Below, piece by piece: positions 47,747-58,231 of a stretch of DNA of 64,000 nucleotides. Origin of the DNA: Rhododendron vialii (Eukaryota > Streptophyta > Magnoliopsida > Ericales > Ericaceae); the NCBI RefSeq assembly GCF_030253575.1, contig NC_080565.1, forward strand, positions 4,560,001 to 4,624,000, written 5' to 3'. The notes below the pieces were generated by a model. It was not told where the DNA came from. It saw only the letters and a program-made list of their open reading frames with translations, and made no database searches. A program made the position numbers and the translations under genes. Positions within the stretch are counted from its first letter, which is position 1. Every line of letters begins with the position of its first letter.

Positions 47747-48416
47747 CCTCATGTTGGTGAACTATTGGGGTCCAATATCGGAAAGGGAAAAAGCTAGCTA
47801 CTGGACACTTCCGAAACTTCATGTAGAGACAAAGGGAAAACAACTTACCGTCATTTCCTAGGTAAGTCATTTTACGCCGGATGGTGGAAAAATAATTTTC
47901 ACCGGAAAATATTTTCCTTGTTCTTTGTCCAACAAACATTGAAAAATAGGTAAAACATTTTTGCATAAAATATTTTATGTTGAAACAAACGGAGTCTTAA
48001 CGCGTACTTCGATGGCCTAGCCAAGGTGACCACGCAGAACATATCTCAGACGAATTGCAACTTCACCATTCAAATAGCTCCTTCCTCTTCACCTTCTCCT
48101 CCTCTGGCTCCGGCTCCGTCTTCTCCCCCTCTGGCTGATGCTCATGGTCATGGAGGTGCTACGAGGCGTTCTCCTCCTTCGGTTAATGGTCCCGCGGGTG
48201 CTAAGGGGCATTCTTCTTCTCCTCGTACGGCTTCTATGGGGTCTTCTCCTTCGGCCGTTGCGGTTTTGATTCTACTTGCACTTGTGTTGCTGTAATTTAG
48301 ATTCTATATAATCCTCTGCGGTTTTACATTTGTTTTCTTCTTCTGTACTAGTCATTATTTTTGTATTACAGATTTAATTTAGTAAAACTACAGGGAATTC
48401 GTTAATCTCTTTGAGC
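46713..48416 (+). pseudogene. 5'-truncated copy of the beta-1,3-glucanase, split by a MITE
   Basis: From CAGGCCAGACATCAGC onward this matches exon 2 of the glucanase at 42529-43690 almost base for base, including the 3' UTR up to GTTAATCTCTTTGA. It lacks the signal peptide and first third of GH17. Differences: a one-base loss near 47226 (PMDLLVRAK instead of PLDLSGQGQ) shifts the frame, a Tyr codon of the X8 domain has become TAA near 47347, part of the X8 domain (QNQNQNPLACDF region) is deleted, and a 558-bp MITE interrupts AF/NA. The GPI tail is retained and slightly lengthened (SSPPLADAHGHGG). High identity points to a recent duplication. Not expected to make active enzyme. Confidence 0.92.
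47439..47996. mobile_element. Tourist-like MITE with TTA duplication and long GA run
   Basis: Ends GGCTCCGTTTGTTTTGATG and the complement of GAAACAAACGGAGTC, flanked by TTA at 47436-47438 and 47997-47999. Removing the element and one TTA restores the codons GCA TTT AAC GCG seen as GCG TTC AAT GCG in the intact glucanase, so the borders are exact. Inside is a (GA)n of about 44 units (47657-47743). A relative is at 54234-54400. Confidence 0.9.
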
Positions 48417-48998
48417 TTAGCCCGATTAATTTCCGAAAGTATGTTGTCCACAATCCATTAAATACCTAGTTACAGAACCTTAAACCCTCTTAGTAGCCCA
48501 ATCGATTGAACTAAGGTAACGTATCTAATGAAATTAGACTGTTCAATCTGATTCAGATATTTAACAAAATAATTGAATCGTTTCATTCGATCGACATGAT
48601 AAGTGATTGAATTATTATGATCGTTGGTGGTGTTAACAAAGATCATTAGTCGATTTGTAGTGCCAGAGTGAGATTAGTCGCTATATTTGACTACAACAAT
48701 GAACGGAGTAAATTGATTAAGAATTTTAATAAATCGATAACGAAGATTAGTGGACTTTTTAGTGCCACATTGATGATTAATCCCTATAATAAAAAAATTG
48801 TCTAGGGTCTATTATAGCATGTTTGTAACCTTTCTAGTCCACTTCTAAAGTTCATAACCCTTCTAATCCACTAATTAGGTTTGGTAAGGTTTTTAGTACA
48901 CTATTTTAAAAAAGAAATTAAACCAAGACTAAAATATCCTCTTATATAAACTGTTTTACAGAGAGAAACCCTAGACCAAACACAAATCTGGAGCAGAG

Positions 48999-49052
<54 letters not shown>

Positions 49053-49070
49053 CAATACCGTCCAGCGAAA
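48417..49070 (+). promoter_or_regulatory. Upstream region of tubulin remnant with CT repeat
   Basis: No gene until 49071. The last 70 bp hold (CT)n at about 48999-49050 followed by GGCAATACCGTCCAGCGAAA and the ATG, a layout like a plant 5' UTR. This suggests the tubulin fragment kept its own leader. Confidence 0.45.
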
Positions 49071-49434
49071 ATGAGAGAGTGCATTTCGATCCACATCGGA
49101 CAGGTTGGGATCCAGGTCGGAAACGCCTGCTGGGAGCTCTACTGCCTCGAACACGACATTCAGGTAAAAAAAAACTCAACTCCGTCGAACTTTCCGTTGT
49201 CTTTGACGCCATTATGTTTCGATTTAACCGATTTGTGTTTTTTTGTTTTTGGTTGTTTTTTCGCAGCCTGATGGGCAAATGCTGAGCGACAAGACGGTGG
49301 GCGGCGGCGGCGACGTGTTCAACACCTTCTTCAGCAAGACCGACGCCGGGAAGCATGTACCTCGCGCCGTCCTCGTGGATCTGGAGCCCACCGTCATCAA
49401 CAAGGTCAGGACCGGCGCCTACCACTAGCTGTTC
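49071..49434 (+). pseudogene. TUA: Alpha-tubulin 5' fragment
   Basis: Exon 1 (49071-49163) encodes [20 protein letters not shown] and on to DIQ; the intron ends at TCGCAG; exon 2 from 49267 encodes [40 protein letters not shown] and VRTGAYH. The intron after codon 31 is where plant alpha-tubulin genes have one. Alpha-tubulins read VIDEVRTGTYRQLFHPEQL; here the Glu is Lys, and the Gln codon before LF is TAG (49426-49428). Similarity stops at about 49434. The remaining some 370 residues, including the rest of the GTP site, are absent downstream. It is a truncated pseudogene. Confidence 0.9.
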
Positions 49435-51650
49435 CTGTAACATCCGTTAATTTTGGATTTAGTAATTTATTGGGAAAAAGAGGAAAAAGATAGTAGATAA
49501 GTCGGCAAATTATGCATGGTACTTGTATAGGTGGCAATATGTGAGTTCATGAAGAGAGCTTGGTGTATCCATAGGTCATGTGCTCAAGTCCTCCGTCGAA
49601 AAGTGTGGCGGAGAGAGTGAAGACGTCCATATGTCTACTATTATATGTATTTTTTTTCCTGTAGATATATGGCATAAAACATGTAACGCACCGAGTTTTT
49701 TAATAAATACATAAAGTTATATGTGTGCTTTTCTTAGGGTTAGAGATCTGAATTTTTTTGAATAAATATATAAGGTTATATTTGTGTTTTTCATCAATCA
49801 CTTATTAATTTGGTCCGCGCAGCGGCCTCTCCAACTTGCTTCTGATATATTTGGAGTTTTTTGAATAAATATATAAGGTTATATGTGTATTTTTTCTAGG
49901 GCTAGACATATAAGGTTGAAACAGGTTGTGTTTTTTATAAAAATATACAAGGTTATATGTGTGTTTTTCGTGTCACACAAAAAATATATTTTTGTGTGTT
50001 TTTGTTGTTATTTAATGTCATTTTTTTAAAAACATTCTTAGTTAGGGGAGATATAATAATATATAATGTTATATTGTTATATATAACATTCTAGATTAGA
50101 AATATTCTATGTTATTTAATAAAGAGAACACATAACGTTATATATGACCTTTTGTACTGTGTAACGTTATATATGAGCTTCTGTCATATATAACGGTATA
50201 TACTCCGTTGTCGGTCACTTATTAAATTGGTTCACGTAGCGGCCTCTCCAACTTATACGTGAAAATATGTGATTTGATGCTCAGTTAGCGATGTGGTTTA
50301 GTTATAGATGATCTTCTTTACTGAGACATATATGTTATATGTGACAATTTGCCCTTGGTACCTAATTTTTTCCAGTAAAACACCAAAACCAAAGAACTAA
50401 TAACGTTATATATTCTCTTATTAAATTGGTCCGCATAGCGACCTCTCAAAAACACATATTGATATATGATTATATATGGTTATATAAGAATATTTGTGAC
50501 CATATGTACATAATATATATATATAACGTTATATATATGAGCTTGTATTGACATAAAAAAAATATTTCAATTTTCATAAAGAACATATAATGTTGTATAT
50601 GAGATTTTGTCCTGTAAAACTCAAAAAAAAAAGAGGAACTAATAACGTTATATATTCTCTTATTGAATAGATCCACGCAGCAGTCTCTCAAAAACACGTA
50701 TGGATATATCCATATTATCAGAAGCAAGTCAAAGAGGCCGCTGCGCGGACCAATTCAATAAGTGATGGACAACGAAACATATAACATTATATGTGAACTT
50801 TTGTCATGTTTAATATGTGTTTTTCCTAGGGTTAAACATATAATATTATATTTCATTTTTGAGATATATTAATGTTGTTTTGAATATGTATATATATAGA
50901 TATAGAGGTTATGAGAATGCTATTCGAAGGCAGAAAATCACAAATTTTGAAGGATTCGACGAAGGTTTTGATGAAGAAACGGTGAAAAAATGAAGCTCGA
51001 TCCCCTGTGGCCTCATCCTCATCAACATTCAACTTGGATTCAAGGCGCGACTGAAAATAAGGATAATTGTGGCATGATATGTGAACATATAATGTTATTT
51101 TTTGAGATATATAATATTATTGGAAAGATATGATGTTATTTTGAGAATATATAATTTTATATGTCATGTTTTGTGAGACTTAGAGCTACAGAAGCTCAGA
51201 TATAATGTTATTATATGTTTTGTTTTATTTTTTTGTGAGATTCAGAGTTGCAGAAGCTCAAATATAATGTTGTATGTTTTGTTTTTTTTTTTTTTGCGAT
51301 ATTTAGATATTCAAAAACTCACATATAATGTTATATGTTTTGTATGGACAAGCATATAACGTTAAAGACTAAAAACAAGAAAAACCAAAAAGAAATATTG
51401 CATGTTAGAAAATTTTTGATACATATAATTTTGTATGTTAGGAAATTTTTATCACTCATATAACGTTAAAAAATCAATACAAGAAAAATAGCAAGAAAAA
51501 AAAGAAGAGAAATTTGTCACATATATAACGTTAAATGTTAAGTGTAGCGGGTTCAATAAAAAAATCGAGAAAAATGAAAAAATACTTTTTTTGTTACACA
51601 TATAACGTTATATGTGGCATGATGGCAGCGGTGACGGTAGTGGTGGCGGC
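49435..51650. repeat. Block of palindromic ATATAACGTTATAT motifs and 45-bp motif copies
   Basis: About 2 kb of very AT-rich sequence with over twenty whole or decayed copies of a palindrome (full form ATATAACGTTATAT; others ATAACGTTAAA, ATAATGTTATATG, AGGTTATATGTGTG). Superimposed is a second motif of about 45 bp, around CACTTATTAAATTGGTCCGC and GCAGCGGCCTCTCCAAC, found directly at about 49796, 50212, 50410 and 50658 and in inverted form at about 50715-50760. The first direct copy and the inverted copy also share GACTTGCTTCTGATA-like flanks. No open frame of note, no recognised transposase, terminal repeats or LTR. It lies between two broken genes. Confidence 0.7.
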
Positions 51651-52049
51651 GGCAGCCGCGGTGGCAGTGGTGGTGGCAGCTTGATTGCAACAAAAACGAA
51701 AAAGAATGAAAAATATATATTTCCGTGTTAGCCAAACAAGGCCCTTGTTTCTTAGGTGGGATATTTTTGTCATTAAAATTATTAGTAGTGGGTTTGGAAA
51801 GTGCTACGGTGGACTTATAAAAAATTCTCTCTATAATCTATTACACAAATCACGACCGGTGGGGGACCACATAAATCTTAACCATTGAATCTATACACAA
51901 AAATCCAACAGCTCTCTCCCTCTCTCTCAAACAGTGGATGGCTCACATGGAGGATGATCCAAAACGAAACAAAAAAAGAAAAGAAGAGCAACGACAAACG
52001 ATCAGTTGCATCGAGTTCAGCATATGGGATGGCCAAAAGCAGATCGATC
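51651..52049. other. Downstream flank of subunit-9 exon
   Basis: A GGT/GGC-rich tract at 51620-51680 then mixed sequence; the part next to 52049 is presumably 3' UTR of the polymerase subunit gene. Confidence 0.4.
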
Positions 52050-52130
52050 TCAATCTCTCCAACGATGGCCACAGTTAGGGTTGCAGCAAACAAAGAACAG
52101 TGTCATAACATCCTCTCCCCTCGCAGTTGC
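52050..52130 (-). pseudogene. NRPB9: Last exon of RNA polymerase subunit 9 (NRPB9-like), orphan
   Basis: After an acceptor TTTTGCAG the - strand encodes ATARGEDVMTLFFVCCNPNC followed by GHRWRD and TGA: 26 codons matching the C-terminal zinc ribbon of plant RPB9 (CxxC...CNPNCGHRW), the subunit that supports elongation and fidelity of RNA polymerase II (and IV/V in plants). The splice phase is that of the plant gene as I recall it. The preceding exons should lie to the right on the - strand; I could not find the N-terminal zinc ribbon (FCRECNN...) anywhere between 52131 and 55100. This is therefore a remnant, or the last exon of a gene with a very long intron. Key Cys and His residues are intact. 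Confidence 0.75.
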
Positions 52131-52677
52131 CTGCAAAAGCAAAATGCAAAACGAGTAAATGTCTCTCAAAATGTTTTCATGTTCTCTTTCCGCATTCTCT
52201 TCCAACCATTTCCTCAAAATCATGACATGACATTAGTGTGGCGGTGCCTTACTGCATTATTTCTTGAGAAAAAAGTAGAGATACATTATCCAAAAAGCAT
52301 ACAATACGAGTTGATTCCATTGTTATCGTCTCACGTTAACATGATATGGACCTGAAACTATTTCTCTGCTGTCCAACGTCAAAAATCAACGACTGATTTT
52401 TGCTTCACAGAGGTGCATGCAGTGGAGCAGTGGACTACCGCAAAGAGTGTAAGAACAAGACCACATATAAACCACAAATAACATCTAAAGGAGGGGGAAA
52501 AAATAAGTGACAAGACCAAATAACAATAACAATCAAAAGCCATGGTATGCATTCAAAACCAGCAGTAGTGCAAATTATAGGTGATTCAGTGCATTTGTTT
52601 TTTGTTTTTGCTTAGCACAGTGCATATACACAGGTAAATTAAGACCAGAGACAAAAAGTACCTTCAAGTAGTTACAG
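52131..52677. other. Sequence upstream of the subunit-9 exon
   Basis: No further exon of the polymerase subunit was recognised. AT-rich, no repeats noted. Confidence 0.4.
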
Positions 52678-53570
52678 TTACTGGGGCTGCCACCCCGCTG
52701 GGTCAACAGGGCCGATTGCCCGCTGGGTTCGCCAGCCCCCTTGGCCGATGGGGTCGATTGCCCGCTGGGGTCGCTTTGCCCGCCTCTGGGACCAGTGGGC
52801 CATTGAGGTTGGCAGGGACCGCCCGCTTGGGCTGCCTGCTAGAGGCACCTCCCCCGCCCGGGTTACCTGCTTACCGCCAAGGCTAGCAAACCGCATGAGC
52901 AAGGCTAGGCCACTACCCGCTTAAGCCACTTCCTGCCTAGGCCTTCACCCTTGTTGATGTTTGCCCGCTTTAGCGTACACCCGAGCAAAGCTGCACAACC
53001 ACAACCAAGCATGGCGATACGGGTTGCGTGGGCTAGACCACTCGATCTAGGGCAAGCTATATAGCTGCGAGAGCTAGGCCGTATAACCTAAGGCCGCGAG
53101 CGATAACCTTCATGATGAGCGGATTTGATCAAAGATAGACCTTCTGAGAACCAATTGTAATTCTCTGAAGGTTTAGGCATGACACAGAAGGACGCCGACC
53201 TCCTAAATGTGACCTGGGAAGTGTGCTCCGACCTGGTCGGCATGGCAGGGCCCGAAGGGAGGCCATTTAGAGGCTTGGTCTCGGCAATGGCAGGGACAGA
53301 ACCAAATCTTGACTAAGCCCGGCAAGGATGAGACCGATGTGGACCCTGACCACACCGTTCACATTCGAGAGATTACTGGAGATCTTGTGGCTTGGTGCAT
53401 GGATAAAGAATAAGGGACCATCGCAGAGAGGTGCTCGCGGAGTAGCACCCGCGAGACTACCGCGGGTGTCTGTCCAATGAAAACAACACGGGTTAGATGT
53501 GAATCCTTTAGTCTTGGCATGAATGGTCTGTTTCATGGAAAATGACTAGTCAAGGACAAAGGAGGAGGTG
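52678..53570. repeat. GC-rich block of unknown origin with internal repeats and hairpin
   Basis: A sharp GC-rich segment in AT-rich surroundings. 52680-52880 contains degenerate repeats of GCCCGCTGGGGTCG. At 53140-53171 CCTTCTGAGAA and TTCTCTGAAGG can form an 11-bp hairpin with one mismatch. ACTACCGCGGGTGTCT at about 53457 recurs as ACTACCGTGGGTGTCT at about 53862. No protein domain was recognised on either strand. Borders and composition suggest an inserted element, class unknown. Confidence 0.45.
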
Positions 53571-54233
53571 GTGTTTAAGGTGCTCATCAATTTACTATCC
53601 AAGCACAAATTTACATATTCCACATGGTAAACCTAAACAGATTATTGTGCACGATCATTTCTAAAAACGTGTCGCATTATATAGAGATTATTCAGTACAA
53701 ACATTTTCTAGAGCACTTCAGAGACGTTTTCCACCATACATCAGCACGAGATTCACACACTTTGAGATGGGTCCTACACCATCAAAGAATCCACACCAAA
53801 AAAGATTTCATCATTGATGGGTTTTTTTTTTTTTTGCTCATCAATTTTCTACATTGTGGGACTACCGTGGGTGTCTCGATGGGCCATGCCTAAAGAAGTT
53901 TTTTTAGAAAATTCAGTTTCATCCCAACCCCAATATTTTTTGTCGAAGCTGGATGGCTCGGTTATGTTAGTGATGAACTTTTTTGTTTTTGCCCCAAATC
54001 CCAACAAACGAATTAAAACCGCTCACTTATTTGCCGCAACCCAAACAAAGATAACCCTCCCCATTTACATATTCTCCACATGTGCATATTCTCAAACTCC
54101 TCCTCCAACAATTCTCTCTCTACATCCCAACAAGGGCTTGAGCCGTAGGCAGTCGGAAAACATATGGCTGCAATCGGATAAGTTCTGTTGTGGAAAGAGT
54201 TATTTCGCCGCTTCAAGAATTAGTTTCGCATTA
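53571..54233. other. Intergenic, no gene seen
   Basis: No supported gene; shares the short ACTACCGTGGG phrase with the GC-rich block to its left. Confidence 0.4.
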
Positions 54234-54400
54234 CTCCGTTTGTTTGGGCGTAAAATATTTTCCGGTAAAATGTTTTACCTATTTTCCGGTGTTTGGTTGT
54301 GTAAAAAATTAGAAAAACATTTTACATGTAAAACATTTTTCATCAATTGAATGAAAATTACTTACCTTAAATATTCCGTAAGTTATTTTCCGAAATGAAC
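54234..54400. mobile_element. Partial MITE related to 47439-47996
   Basis: Begins ACTCCGTTTGTTTGGGCG and continues with TAAAATATTTTCCGG and AATGTTTTACCTATTTTCC, matching the right end of the 47439-47996 element read in reverse. The other terminus is not clear, so it is probably truncated. Confidence 0.55.
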
Positions 54401-55102
54401 CCGATGTCTTCTACTGCAATTCTCACTGCTCAATTTTCTCGATTGTCAGTCATGTCCCACGTTCAATTTCAATATTCTCACTCCTGTAGTGCCATAGGTG
54501 CGGGCATTTTTGTAATATAAACAATCGATAAAAAGAACCGATGGCATTTTTGTAATATATTTGTAAGAGTGTGAGTGTTTTTTTAAGAAAGTTGGAGAAT
54601 ACACATTAACCCTTGGATCAAATTAATCTCAACCATTGGATCAACTTGTCTTGTGTGAAGGCCCACACCCTTGTGTTTTATTAGGCAGATAAACACACAC
54701 ACACTAATGGAATTCCAAACCATATTGTCAATCGTTTTTCTCATCGTGCAACTGTAGGCAATAAGTTACACTCCATCCTCCATGACTGTTCCACTTCCTA
54801 ATGAAGGTATAACCCTAAATTTATGTTTCCGCATTACCCAAAAAAAAAAAGACACCAAGAGATAGAATCCATGTACATGCATTAAGAAGAGAGAAGCATA
54901 GTAATATAGTACGTACAATTAAAAATGCAAGAAAAGGAAGCCATACATAGTTTTAGACCAGTTCCTTTTTAACAAAAAGGGCCAATAACAAAGGTCATCT
55001 TCGATAACAGAAAAAAGCATCAACCTCACTAATACGAACAAACACCATCTCGTTCTTGTTCTTAATATCAATTTCCTTGTTGCGGGTGGACTTAGTGTTA
55101 TA
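54401..55102. other. Intergenic, kelch gene 3' flank
   Basis: No gene seen; two nearby copies of GGCATTTTTGTAATATA (about 54505 and 54543) are a small duplication. Confidence 0.4.
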
Positions 55103-58083
55103 CTATTTCTTTGTATTCTTCCAGTTTTTCTTCTTCTGGTTGATGCTGCTGGTCTTATTGTTGCCACCTCCTTGAACTTGGTCTTTGCAGCTCCTGATTT
55201 CCATGGTTGTCATTGAAGTCATCTTATCCTCGATGCCAACACCATTTTCTGTCTTCATTCCTTCATATGGAAACCTATAAAAGAACACATACAATATCAA
55301 AAAGTTGCCCATCAGAAAAACCATAGAACGTCAAAGCCAGTTCACTTTCCACGGCTAAAATTGCATATCCATAATAAACAACAAAACAGCCTCTCTCTTT
55401 TTATCCGAAACAGTCAATTTCATAAGCCCCTAAAATAGAATAACATGTTACTGTACCAAACATTGATGACTGCTATCACTAAATAAGGTTGACATAAAAT
55501 GGTTTGAGGGTAGTACCTTTGCGGATTACTTTCTACATTTCAAGCAGTCATCATTAAGTACCAAAACCATGAAAAAACATATCGAGAGTGCAATTCAGAA
55601 ATCTTCAAGGCACAGCCAAAGGGGAGGAAGGCTAACAGAGGGAGGTAGCATAAGATACAAATGACGTTTCAGTCACATCTCAACGAATCTAAGCCACAAA
55701 AACAATCCAAATGTAAAAAACATTCATCTCTGAAGTACCTTTCACGTCAAGTGCTACTATACATACATACATGTGAGAGAGGGAGAGACTGAGGGAGGGA
55801 GAGTACCCAGTCCCATCTCCAATCACATTTTTTCTGAAAATGTGTCCCAAATCCCAATGGAGAAGAGTCCTAGCCTAGTTGTTAAGGGCGTCCTTGGCCT
55901 CTCACCGGCATACCCCTCCCCGAAGATTCTAATGTTTCCTCTAATTTGCATGAAACGAAAAAATAAAAATAAGAAAACAATCATAAGCATGATGTATTTC
56001 AAGGTTACATAATATTCTTAACTAGGTAATACACTTTGTACCAATGGTGTATTCTTAACAAAATGAAACAGAAAAGGCAACTAACAGCTTGCCTTATAGA
56101 AATTGAACTTGAACCTATAAAAAGGGTGGGGTGGGGGGTATAATGTTCTCCTTCGTGAAGTGCATACAATATCAATACTGAAGAAGCAACTAGTACATTA
56201 ATAATGGTTGGATACCAAAACGCCAGAAAACAAAAAGTGCAGGGAGATAAAATTGTGCAGTGCATATATCAATTGCACTAATTGAGAACACCGCAGATCC
56301 GCAGTGGATTTGCATATCAAGCTTTCAAGCAAAAAATGATCATTTAAGCCAACAGAGGACAAGGGCGAGAAAAAACAGAAAACAAATCAGGTGATTCTAT
56401 GGAAATACCAACAATTCGGATTTCATGCAAGGACGGACTCACTGACCTCCCTTCTCCGTAATTCAAATACATGATCAGTGATCACTAACAAAAACGAAAT
56501 GCCCTCCGAGTACCCCGCTTTACTGAGAGTCTTGTGGGTCGCCTTTTCTAATCTTATACAACAGCCACTCAAATATAATGTTGGGCGAATGGTTGGCTTT
56601 TTGGCCACTCATAATAGCATTTTGTCTATCTTTTCTGCTTGTACCGAGTACCGCACGCCTATATCATTATTCAGTGTGTGCTTGGACATATAACTACCAA
56701 TCATACTTGGTCATCAAGCTAACTTAAGGATTATCTACTCGACATAGCAAAGAGGAGTAGCAAGAGTTATGCAGGCTGGGCCAAAAAAACACATTGGAAG
56801 AAATATTGATTTATTTTGCATGTTCCTAGCATCACCGAGCTGTGTAAATATCTCAAGTGAAATCGAGGTCCAATATGTTTGTCCTTTGATGTTTCCTAAT
56901 ACACGTTGCCTACTTCCAATTGTATAACTAGGAGTGTTAGAGCGCCACTGATTCAACGTCCTCTGCAAAGACCTTTATCCCAAACAGGTGAGAGTACTCA
57001 CAGAATTCCAGAAAATCCATGAAAATGCAATTATCGGACGAAAACATGGCCCAGAATTTAAACATATATATCATGTCTTGAAAAGGAAGAAAATTGTACT
57101 TACACAGACACGGCGTCAAATAAATTGGTGACGTCATCGCAATAGTAATGGGACAGTACTGGATTCTCAGCCAGGAAATTAGTTTCACCCGATACTTCGT
57201 CGAAATCCTTAGAGACGCGAAATTTAAGGCAGTAAACCTTGATGTTTCCAGATCCAACACCTAAATCTCGAGTGTATATAGCACATAGCTTTCCGTTGCC
57301 TGCATCAAGCAACACCCGAGGAACATAATTCATTACGTAATCACCATCCTCCGCCGATATCAAATCCAACACCTCCAAACCTAACACCGGTTTTGGTGAT
57401 CCAAAAGGTTTACTATCCGAAACAAGGTAACCACAAATGCCCCTGCCGGAAGGAACAGGAAGGAAGCTGAACAAAATACCATCAACGGAGGCTGTTTTGA
57501 AACCAATTCTACCACAATCCAAGTCGTGAACGGACCACGTGTTCCGTACCACGTCGAACTTGTAGAGCGCATCCAAGAGAGGGTAATTCACCAGAAACCC
57601 CTTGCCGCCGTCCAAAACAGCGTGCCCTGACGGAGTGGTTTCCACCAGAGGCGGCTTCAAGCTGCGCCAGCAATTCAACTCGGTATTCTCCAAGACATCC
57701 GTGACTCCGCGTCCCATGAGGTAGATCTTGCCGTTGATGTTGGCCTGGTAAGTGAGGGCCCTAGGCCTCGACGTCGGAGGGGCTTTCACCCAACCGGTTT
57801 GATCGGGACGGAGAGTGTCGATCCAATGGAGTTCGTCCAGGTGTCCCTTCACGTACGAGCCGTCTGCGCTGACCTTTGCTCCGCCAAAGACGTAGATGGC
57901 CGGACCAAGTGAGACGCAGCTTGAGAGCTCGGAGCTGATGGGAAGCCTGGGGAGCGCCGGAGAGAGATGAGTGCCCGAATCTGTGGTGTCGTCGATCTTG
58001 TACCAGTCGTAGGCGTAATCCCCCGATCTCAGAGCGCGGAAGTATACACACGATCTTGCTGCATCTTTCGACATCGTCGTCAT
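55103..58083 (-). CDS. Kelch-repeat-type protein, two exons
   Basis: Exon 1 is 58083-57104, starting MTTMSKDAARSCVYFRALRS. The body shows kelch-like blades: LGPAIYVFGGAKVSADGSYV, INGKIYLMGRG, a C-terminal half of GHAVLDGGKGFLVNYPLLDA, YKFDVVRNTWSVHDL and GNGKLCAIYTRDLGVGSG. The frame would stop right after DAVSV, but a strong donor (GTAAGT) lies one base earlier. An acceptor at 55275-55276 in correct phase joins VFPYEGMKTENGVGIEDKMT and a basic tail ending KKKNWKNTKK (stop 55103-55105), giving 383 residues. Without the splice it is 327 residues. There is no F-box at the N-terminus. Kelch beta-propellers bind protein partners; no function can be assigned. The second exon is inferred from splice signals and phase only. 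Confidence 0.75.
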
Positions 58084-58231
58084 CAGCGGACAGAGAGAGA
58101 GATGGGAAAATTAGGGCTTTGCTTTGGTCGAGAATTGAGAGGGTGTTGTCGGTTTGAGAATCAAGAAAATAGGATTTCGAATTTGGGGGTGGAAAGCGGA
58201 AATTAGGGCTCCGTTTGGAATTTGGGGATTT

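Noticed and set aside
51600-51690. GGT/GGC-rich tract as a glycine-rich protein exon
   Set aside because: Short, without start, splice sites or conserved frame; it borders the AT-rich palindrome block and looks like a trinucleotide-type repeat.
52131-55102. Search for the remaining exons of the RPB9-like gene
   Set aside because: No sequence resembling the N-terminal zinc ribbon or the central linker was found on either strand, so no full gene is claimed.
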